DNA from: Acidobacteriota bacterium | Lineage (GTDB): Bacteria > Acidobacteriota > Terriglobia > Terriglobales > SCQP01 | Direction: 5' to 3' | Assembly (NCBI GenBank): GCA_021818645.1 | Contig: JAKATS010000125.1 | Coordinates: 1-5,196 of the forward strand | DNA length: 5,196 bases | Shown: in pieces, positions 1 through 3,837 of the stretch | How positions within the stretch are numbered: the stretch's first letter is position 1 | Layout: every line of letters starts with the position of its first letter | Translations under genes and position numbers: made by a program | Notes under the pieces: model-generated | The model's database searches: none | What the model was told of the DNA's origin: nothing | What the model saw: the letters and a program-made list of their open reading frames with translations, nothing else

Positions 1-179
1 ATCTGGACTTCGCCGGAATCGAGAGAAAACCCCAGACCGCTGGTGGCATTTGACTGTGGATCGCAGTCTATCAACAGCGTGGCTACTTCGGCCGCGGCCA
101 GCGAAGCAGCCAGATTGATCGCGGTAGTGGTTTTACCCACCCCGCCTTTTTGGTTCGCAATGGCAATGACCTTGGACAC
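1..179 (-). CDS. parA: ParA/Soj-type chromosome-partitioning ATPase, N-terminal 59 codons (partial; continues beyond the left edge)
   Basis: This is the N-terminal part of a ParA/Soj (MinD-superfamily) ATPase. These proteins bind DNA nonspecifically when ATP-bound and, with ParB and parS, segregate newly replicated origins. The reading frame starts [20 protein letters not shown]. It shows the deviant Walker A motif KGGVGKTT at residues 11-18, with the signature lysine K11, and the A' motif [12 protein letters not shown] at about 35-46. Both are diagnostic of the family. The start is GTG at 179. An in-frame TAG lies 18-16 nt upstream and no other ATG, GTG or TTG lies between, so the start is well fixed. 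No clear Shine-Dalgarno sequence precedes it. The gene lies downstream of rsmG on the same strand, and a parS palindrome sits in the spacer. About 200 further residues, then parB, are expected outside the window. A ParA paralogue from a plasmid system is less likely given rsmG and parS next to it. Confidence 0.95.
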   Translation of the reverse strand, partial: MSKVIAIANQKGGVGKTTTAINLAASLAAAEVATLLIDCDPQSNATSGLGFSLDSGEVQ

Positions 180-187
180 GAGGCCAC

Positions 188-193
188 AGTGTA
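188..193 (-). promoter_or_regulatory. Possible -10 hexamer of a parA promoter
   Basis: The minus strand reads TACACT here, four of six matches to TATAAT. A weak TTCACT lies 17 bp upstream as a possible -35. Transcription from this site would begin about 1-3 nt before the GTG start of parA, giving a nearly leaderless message. That would fit the lack of a Shine-Dalgarno sequence. The matches are weak and Acidobacteriota promoters are poorly characterised, so this is only a suggestion. Confidence 0.2.
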
Positions 194-243
194 GCTAAAA
201 GATCGAAAGAAGTGAAGGAGAGAAGGACCGCAGAACAGAAGAA

Positions 244-259
244 TGTTCCACGTGGAACA
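244..259. promoter_or_regulatory. parS: parS centromere site (ParB-binding palindrome)
   Basis: TGTTCCACGTGGAACA is a perfect 16-bp palindrome. It differs from the classical Bacillus subtilis parS TGTTTCACGTGAAACA by one symmetric base pair per half site, and it matches the broad bacterial consensus TGTTNCACGTGNAACA. parS sites load the ParB CTPase clamp and are concentrated near the replication origin, often in or beside the par genes. This one lies in the spacer between rsmG and parA, 64 bp upstream of the parA GTG, so ParB spreading from it could also affect parA transcription. I saw no second full copy in the window. Confidence 0.93.
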
Positions 260-279
260 CTCATGGAGATGAGGCACCC

Positions 280-303
280 ATGCGACAGCGGCTTTTGTCG
301 CAT
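280..303. repeat. 8-bp inverted repeat ATGCGACA / TGTCGCAT beside parS
   Basis: The perfect arms lie at 280-287 and 296-303 with an 8-nt spacer. In the direction of rsmG and parA transcription the stem is followed by GGGTGCC rather than a T-run. It is therefore not a standard intrinsic terminator for rsmG. On the plus strand it is followed by a T-rich stretch, but no plus-strand gene ends here. It could be a protein-binding dyad or an RNA hairpin in the rsmG-parA spacer. Confidence 0.5.
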
Positions 304-378
304 TTCTGGTTAATTCTTTTAATTCAACAGCTTACAGAAGAAATGACAGCTGATGAAAAACGCAGATGTGTCGCATTT
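296..378 (+). repeat. Direct repeat TGTCGCATTT (copies 296-305 and 369-378)
   Basis: Two identical 10-bp copies occur 73 bp apart between rsmG and parS. The 7-bp core TGTCGCA occurs a third time, inverted, at 281-287. Three copies in under 100 bp of otherwise AT-richer spacer are more than expected casually, but no known binding protein is recognised. The rest of the 180-399 spacer holds no supportable gene. Confidence 0.45.
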
Positions 379-399
379 TGTAGTGCTTATATAGTACAC

Positions 400-1047
400 T
401 TATATTTGGTTTCCCAGCAGGATCCCGCGATGACGGGTATAGGGGAGGGGGTGAAATTTGCTCCATTTCCAGCCCGTGAACTGCGTTTTCCACTGTTCGG
501 CGAGTTCGCTGCTGATCCAGGCAGCGAGGGTGCCATTGGGTTTGAGCCAGTGGCCCACCCAGCGCGGCAGCTCGATCATTTCTTCCAGCGCCCGCACGGT
601 TACAATGTCGTGCGGCTGGCCATCGAGCTGGGCATTGACCTCGAGTACCGAGATGCGCGAAGCCGGCTCCCAGGTCTTTTTCGCATTCACGATTGCTTCG
701 CGGAGAAAAGCGGCTTTTTTGGCTTTTATTTCTACTAATGTAGTATCAATGGGATAGCCCAGTGCCAGGCACAAGCCGGGAAAGCCGGCGCCGGAACCAA
801 TATCGGCGAGCGATTTTCCCGAAATGGAAAGCCACTGTGTGACTGCCAGCGACTCGCCGAGATGGCGGTCAATCCAGGTGCGGACTTCCCGATCGCCGAT
901 GAGGCGTATGCGCTGATTCCAGTGTTCGAGCAGCGACAGGTATTCGGCCCAGCGCTGCAGCTGCGCCGGACGGGAGGCGATGCCGTACTCGGGCAGGCGC
1001 TGCTCCATCCATTGAATCCATTGCGGTTGGCTGGTCAGGGTAGCCAT
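400..1047 (-). CDS. rsmG: 16S rRNA (guanine(527)-N7)-methyltransferase RsmG (GidB)
   Basis: RsmG is a cytoplasmic enzyme that uses S-adenosylmethionine to methylate N7 of G527 in 16S rRNA, in the 530 loop. Its loss gives low-level streptomycin resistance in several bacteria. With the start chosen here the protein has 215 residues, close to E. coli RsmG (207). Visible signatures are the SAM-binding loop ADIGSGAGFPGLCLAL at residues 81-96, the acidic strand end LVEIKAKKAAFLREA at 104-118, and VTVRAL at 149-154, which corresponds to the conserved 'SRA' region. The helical N-terminus carries the usual NQRIRLI/HLGESLA segment at about 44-68. The frame extends upstream to a GTG at 1116, with two more ATGs at 1059 and 1056. 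I chose ATG 1047 because homology-like sequence begins there and the extra residues look non-native; none of the starts has a good ribosome site. It lies upstream of parS and parA on the same strand. mnmG is absent upstream, and a divergent dedA-like gene lies there instead. Confidence 0.93.
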   Translation of the reverse strand: MATLTSQPQWIQWMEQRLPEYGIASRPAQLQRWAEYLSLLEHWNQRIRLIGDREVRTWIDRHLGESLAVTQWLSISGKSLADIGSGAGFPGLCLALGYPIDTTLVEIKAKKAAFLREAIVNAKKTWEPASRISVLEVNAQLDGQPHDIVTVRALEEMIELPRWVGHWLKPNGTLAAWISSELAEQWKTQFTGWKWSKFHPLPYTRHRGILLGNQI

Positions 1048-1350
1048 CGAATCCATCATCAGGGCGAAGAAAAACAAACCGGCGATTTTGCTCTGGAGCA
1101 CTTTCCGGGCCGGCACACGCCTTCAGCTTTGCCCTATTTTCATCCTTACTTGCGGCTGCGCTACAGTGGCGAGCGGTTCCTGCCCGGCAAGACACCTTAT
1201 CCGCTCGATTTCGGATATCCTCAGATCAGCGCGAATGTGTCAGCCACGATGCAGCCCGCGCCCGGTGAGCGCAAAGTCCTATCATAAAAGCCAAACCTCG
1301 GAAAAGCGAGAGCAGATGCAAGCCAGCCGCCACTTTCAAACCATTCGTAG
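1048..1350. other. Divergent intergenic region between rsmG and the DedA-family gene
   Basis: About 300 bp separate the two divergent starts, and I find no gene here that I would defend. Reading frames cross it on both strands, but none resembles a protein. It should hold the promoters of both flanking genes. The only candidate I can point to is TATGAT on the minus strand (1281-1286) as a -10 for rsmG, with no acceptable -35, so I do not call it as a promoter. Confidence 0.5.
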
Positions 1351-1968
1351 ATGAGCGCGCATTGGGCCAATTTCGCCTATTGGTTTGTCCGTCATGGCTG
1401 GCTGGCGGTGGGGCTGCTGCTGTTTCTGGAAAACCTGGGGCTGCCGCTGCCGGGGGAAACCGCTTTATTTGCCGCGGCTTTTCTGGAATTGAAAGAGGGC
1501 GTGCATGCGCTGCTGGCGCTCTACCTCGCCGCCGTCGCGGCCAGCGTCGCTGGCGCCTGGGCAGGCTATGGCTGGGGCCGATGGCTGGAAAAAAAACCGT
1601 CGCTGCACGGCAACGGCAGCCGGCATCCGCGATGGATGCGTTCACTGCAGCTGGCGCGGCGGTTTATCGAGCGCTACGGCGCGGGCACGATTTTTTTCGC
1701 CCGCTTTGTTGACATTTTGCGCTTTCTGGCCGCGCCGGCGGCCGGCGCGCTGGCCATGCCGCGGCGCAAATTTCTGTTCTGGAACACGCTGGGCGCGGCC
1801 GCGTGGGCGCTGGTGGTGGTTTTTCCGGCCCGTCAGTCGGAGCACCATTGGCGCGCCTGGACATTATCGCTTTCCCGCGCCGGGCTAGCGCTGCTGGCGC
1901 TGGCGATCGTTATTTTTTATTGGCTACTGCAGCGACTGCAGCGCGAACTGGAAAAACGCGCGTCCTGA
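1351..1968 (+). CDS. DedA/VTT (SNARE-associated) family inner-membrane protein
   Basis: This is a 205-residue integral membrane protein of the DedA/VTT-domain superfamily. Members act in envelope homeostasis; some are flippases for undecaprenyl phosphate or phospholipids. Hallmarks are ENLGLPLPGE at residues 27-36 (the family's E..G.P.PGE re-entrant segment) and FFARFVDILRFLAAPAAG at 115-132 followed by MPRRKFLFWNTLGAAAWAL. These carry arginines R118 and R124 in the family's usual positions. Hydrophobic segments cover about 16-46, 52-74, 126-158 and 176-193. Two oddities stand out. The proline usual in 'RF.P..R' is aspartate (D121). The segment where many relatives have a glycine-rich 'GY..G' after the tryptophan reads VVVFPARQSEHHW. 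The ATG is directly preceded by an in-frame TAG, so no longer start is possible; no Shine-Dalgarno sequence is visible. The gene is divergent from rsmG and convergent with the permease. The exact substrate cannot be read from the sequence. Confidence 0.87.
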   Translation: MSAHWANFAYWFVRHGWLAVGLLLFLENLGLPLPGETALFAAAFLELKEGVHALLALYLAAVAASVAGAWAGYGWGRWLEKKPSLHGNGSRHPRWMRSLQLARRFIERYGAGTIFFARFVDILRFLAAPAAGALAMPRRKFLFWNTLGAAAWALVVVFPARQSEHHWRAWTLSLSRAGLALLALAIVIFYWLLQRLQRELEKRAS

Positions 1969-1989
1969 ATTCCCGCAGCCGGCGTTCCA

Positions 1990-3342
1990 TCACACCCGGG
2001 CCGGGGCGACGGCTTCGAGCGATTCGACCGGCGGCCGCAGTCCGGCCTTGGCCAGCGCTCCATAAACGATAGCGCCGGCGATGAAGGAATACAGCGTGGC
2101 GGGAATATCATGCGCGGCCAAACGGGCGGGAATGCCCGGCACATGGACCACGCCGATAATGCCGACCATAAAGCCCACCGCCCAGGCCAGATACCCAGCC
2201 CAGTTGATGCCCCGGCGCGGGCCGGACCACTGGCAACCGGCCAGCAGATAATCGGCCGCCATGGCGCCGCAGATGGGACCGAACGACGCCCCGACGATCT
2301 GGAAAAAGGCGACCAGGTGATTGCTGGCGCCGGTGGCGGCCAGCGTGACCCCAATCGCGGCGGCGACAAACGTGGAAACCGGCCGGGGAATATTAGGCAG
2401 CATGGTGCCGAAACTATTGGAAGAAATAAAAACGGTAAAGCAGGTCGGAACCATGCAGGCCAGGGCAAACAGGAAGAACATAATGCCCGACAGCGCACCC
2501 ACATGGGCAATGGCGTTGGCGAAGTTGTAATGCGTGGTGGCCCCGCTGCCGATGGCTCCGGCGACGGCGAAGATGCAAAGTCCGCCGGCCACGATGATGG
2601 GCAGCGTGATGCCCACCAGGCCGCCCCAGACGACATCGGCGCGGTTGCGGCTGTTCATGCCGAAATCCACGCCCGCAGCGCCGGCGGTGGCAAAAAAGCC
2701 GATTACGATTTCCAGCATGACGGCAAAGGCATGCAGCGGCCGCACCTGCGGGGCATGATAGGCGGCAACGCCGTGGCGCATGGCCCAGGCGACCAGGATC
2801 AGCATGACCAACGGCACCCAGTCGAGCACATGGGCGATGCGGGCGATATGCCGGATGCCTTTCATCGCGACCCAGGCAAACCCAAAGCCCCAGGCGGCGC
2901 AAAGCACAGTGAACAGCAGGCGCGGTTCGCCCGCCAGCCAGTGCTGGCTGTCGAGGCCTTTGAGAATGAAGTCGGTGGCCACATAGGTGCCGACGGAAAA
3001 CCAGCCGATCTGCAAAGCGCCCATCAGCAGGCCGGGCATGAGATAGCCGCCGCGGGCGCCAAAAGTGGAGGAGCCGATCACATATAAAGGCCGTCCGGTT
3101 TGCATACCCAGCATGCCGGGAACGTAGTAAAACAGCGCAAAGCTGAGCAAACCGGCGGCGGCCAGCCCGAGCAGGCATATGGCGACGCTGCTTTCGCTGA
3201 GCGTGGGCCCGGCCATCTGCAGATAAAACGCGACCCAGACAAAAATGCCGGCGTAGGCGGGGGCGGTGTTTTTGAACCAGACGGCGCGATTGGCAGCCGG
3301 ATTCGGCTGCGAGGCGGTCAGATATTCAGGCAAAGCAGACAT
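1990..3342 (-). CDS. NCS1-family nucleobase:cation symporter (cytosine permease CodB-like)
   Basis: This is a 450-residue inner-membrane transporter of the NCS1 (nucleobase-cation-symport-1) family, whose members import cytosine, other purines or pyrimidines, hydantoins or thiamine precursors with H+ or Na+. E. coli CodB has 419 residues. About twelve hydrophobic segments are visible. Family features include NTAPAYAGIFVWVAFY in TM1 (25-40), the GVDFGMNSRNRADVVWGGLVG stretch around 224-244, and GPICGAMAADYLLAG (355-369). The last corresponds to the family's 'P..G...ADYfl' segment before a W.GYLAW.VG helix. An upstream start at 3399 is open, but I chose ATG 3342. A good ribosome site, GAGGA at 3350-3354, lies 7 nt upstream of it, and the additional 19 residues look non-membrane and non-family. 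No salvage enzyme such as a deaminase lies next to it, so the substrate is undetermined. Its stop is 21 bp from that of the convergent DedA gene. Confidence 0.88.
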   Translation of the reverse strand: MSALPEYLTASQPNPAANRAVWFKNTAPAYAGIFVWVAFYLQMAGPTLSESSVAICLLGLAAAGLLSFALFYYVPGMLGMQTGRPLYVIGSSTFGARGGYLMPGLLMGALQIGWFSVGTYVATDFILKGLDSQHWLAGEPRLLFTVLCAAWGFGFAWVAMKGIRHIARIAHVLDWVPLVMLILVAWAMRHGVAAYHAPQVRPLHAFAVMLEIVIGFFATAGAAGVDFGMNSRNRADVVWGGLVGITLPIIVAGGLCIFAVAGAIGSGATTHYNFANAIAHVGALSGIMFFLFALACMVPTCFTVFISSNSFGTMLPNIPRPVSTFVAAAIGVTLAATGASNHLVAFFQIVGASFGPICGAMAADYLLAGCQWSGPRRGINWAGYLAWAVGFMVGIIGVVHVPGIPARLAAHDIPATLYSFIAGAIVYGALAKAGLRPPVESLEAVAPARV

Positions 3343-3349
3343 GGCTTTA

Positions 3350-3354
3350 TCCTC
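3350..3354 (-). promoter_or_regulatory. Ribosome binding site of the NCS1 permease
   Basis: The minus strand reads GAGGA, 7 nt before ATG 3342. It decides the start codon in favour of 3342 over the longer frame beginning at 3399. Confidence 0.75.
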
Positions 3355-3394
3355 AAATCCGGCGCATGCATTGCGCACATGGCCGTTCGCCGCG

Positions 3395-3400
3395 ATCATA
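3395..3400 (-). promoter_or_regulatory. Possible -10 hexamer for the permease
   Basis: The minus strand reads TATGAT, five of six matches to TATAAT, inside a locally AT-rich stretch. Transcription would start about 45 nt before ATG 3342. No good -35 is found at 16-18 bp, so the call rests on one hexamer. Confidence 0.3.
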
Positions 3401-3462
3401 GAATATTTAGAGTGAATGCGCCATGAAAAAAGGAATAACGAATTGACGGCCTAATTCACATC

Positions 3463-3518
3463 CGGGTGCGGCGGTGAAGCCAGCCAGATCCCGCCTTTAC
3501 GGCAGCCGCCGCAACCCG
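3463..3518 (-). repeat. GC-rich 12-bp stem with one bulge between the small ORF and the permease
   Basis: The arms at 3463-3474 (CGGGTGCGGCGG) and 3506-3518 (CCGCCGCAACCCG) pair over 12 bp with a single bulged A (3513) and a 31-nt loop. On the minus strand the structure begins 17 nt after the stop of the small ORF and lies upstream of the permease. It is not followed by a T-run on either strand, so it is not a classic intrinsic terminator. It could slow polymerase, protect an mRNA end, or be part of a structured leader. I found no match to the TPP riboswitch conserved segments that would suit some NCS1 carriers. Confidence 0.5.
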
Positions 3519-3534
3519 ATTACCAGTGTGATCC

Positions 3535-3699
3535 TTACGACCCGTTCGCCGCGGCGACTTTCTGGGCGGCGAAACTCCAACCATCCGTATCTGCACCAAT
3601 CAGGGAAGCGTCCACGACCAGAGTCATGAGCCATCCGTTTCCATTAACGGATTTCGAATGACCAGAAACATAAAAAATATCACCTGGCTTGACTTGCAT
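3535..3699 (-). CDS. Small ORF of 54 codons, unknown function
   Basis: I do not recognise this protein. It begins MQVKPGDIFYVSGHSKSV and ends WSFAAQKVAAANGS before TAA. The case for a real gene is a GGAG ribosome site 5 nt before the ATG and an in-frame TAG 15-13 nt upstream, which together define the start. The translation is also protein-like, with three aromatic-rich blocks, two Asn/Asp-Gly-Trp motifs (N21-G22-W23 and D39-G40-W41) and no low-complexity run. It has no signal peptide, membrane segment or cysteine, and it looks soluble and near-neutral. The first half uses more AT-ending codons than the flanking genes. It sits between the divergent outer-membrane receptor and the permease, on the permease strand, 192 bp upstream of it. 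It could instead be a decayed gene end or a chance frame. Confidence 0.5.
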   Translation of the reverse strand: MQVKPGDIFYVSGHSKSVNGNGWLMTLVVDASLIGADTDGWSFAAQKVAAANGS

Positions 3700-3704
3700 T
3701 GTGA

Positions 3705-3708
3705 CTCC
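3705..3708 (-). promoter_or_regulatory. Ribosome binding site of the 54-codon ORF
   Basis: The minus strand reads GGAG, 5 nt before ATG 3699. It is the chief non-homology argument that the small ORF is translated. A second ATG overlaps this site in another frame (ATGGAG), but it leads into a frame that I consider a shadow. Confidence 0.5.
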
Positions 3709-3714
3709 ATGCTA

Positions 3715-3728
3715 TCTGGATTACCAGA
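3715..3728. repeat. Small palindrome TCTGGATTACCAGA
   Basis: Five-bp arms TCTGG (3715-3719) and CCAGA (3724-3728) flank ATTA. It lies in the divergent region 16 bp before the small ORF and 110 bp before the receptor gene, a suitable place for an operator or a short 5' UTR hairpin. Short dyads of this size can occur by chance. Confidence 0.3.
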
Positions 3729-3760
3729 CAGACATTCCCGAAGTGTGTGGCATGGGAATA

Positions 3761-3790
3761 CAGGAATCCATTCACTGCCCGCAGGAATCC
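3761..3790 (+). repeat. Direct repeat CAGGAATCC, 21-bp period, upstream of the receptor gene
   Basis: Two identical 9-bp copies lie at 3761-3769 and 3782-3790, start to start exactly 21 bp, so they face the same side of the helix. They are 48 bp from the receptor ATG, where an activator or repressor could bind. No -10 or -35 pair matching the usual consensus is evident around them. Confidence 0.4.
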
Positions 3791-3827
3791 GAGCGGACAG
3801 GCACAGACAGAATTTTGCCGATTCATG

Positions 3828-3832
3828 AGGAG
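3828..3832 (+). promoter_or_regulatory. Ribosome binding site of the outer-membrane receptor
   Basis: AGGAG within GAGGAGAG lies 5 nt before ATG 3838. It is strong and fixes the start of the receptor gene. Confidence 0.85.
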
Positions 3833-3837
3833 AGAGC

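Noticed and set aside
54..62. TGTGGATCG, resembling a DnaA box
   Set aside because: Two mismatches to TGTGNATAA, single copy, and inside parA coding sequence.
280..738. Plus-strand open frame of 152 codons opposite rsmG
   Set aside because: It is antisense to the clear RsmG frame, has no recognisable family, and has no ribosome site.
1731..1749. 9-bp inverted repeat (CGCGCCGGC / GCCGGCGCG) in the DedA gene
   Set aside because: It lies within codons for an Ala/Pro/Gly-rich stretch in GC-rich DNA, and coding use explains it.
2358..2378. CGTGGAA half-site resembling parS
   Set aside because: Only one half matches, and it lies inside the permease coding sequence without symmetry.
2110..3087. 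Long plus-strand open frame (325 codons) opposite the NCS1 permease
   Set aside because: It is rich in Gly, Asp, His, Gln and Ala with no domain, the typical reverse image of a GC-rich membrane-protein gene.
3343..3534. TPP or other known riboswitch before the permease
   Set aside because: The conserved CTGAGA-type segments are missing; only a generic stem is visible.
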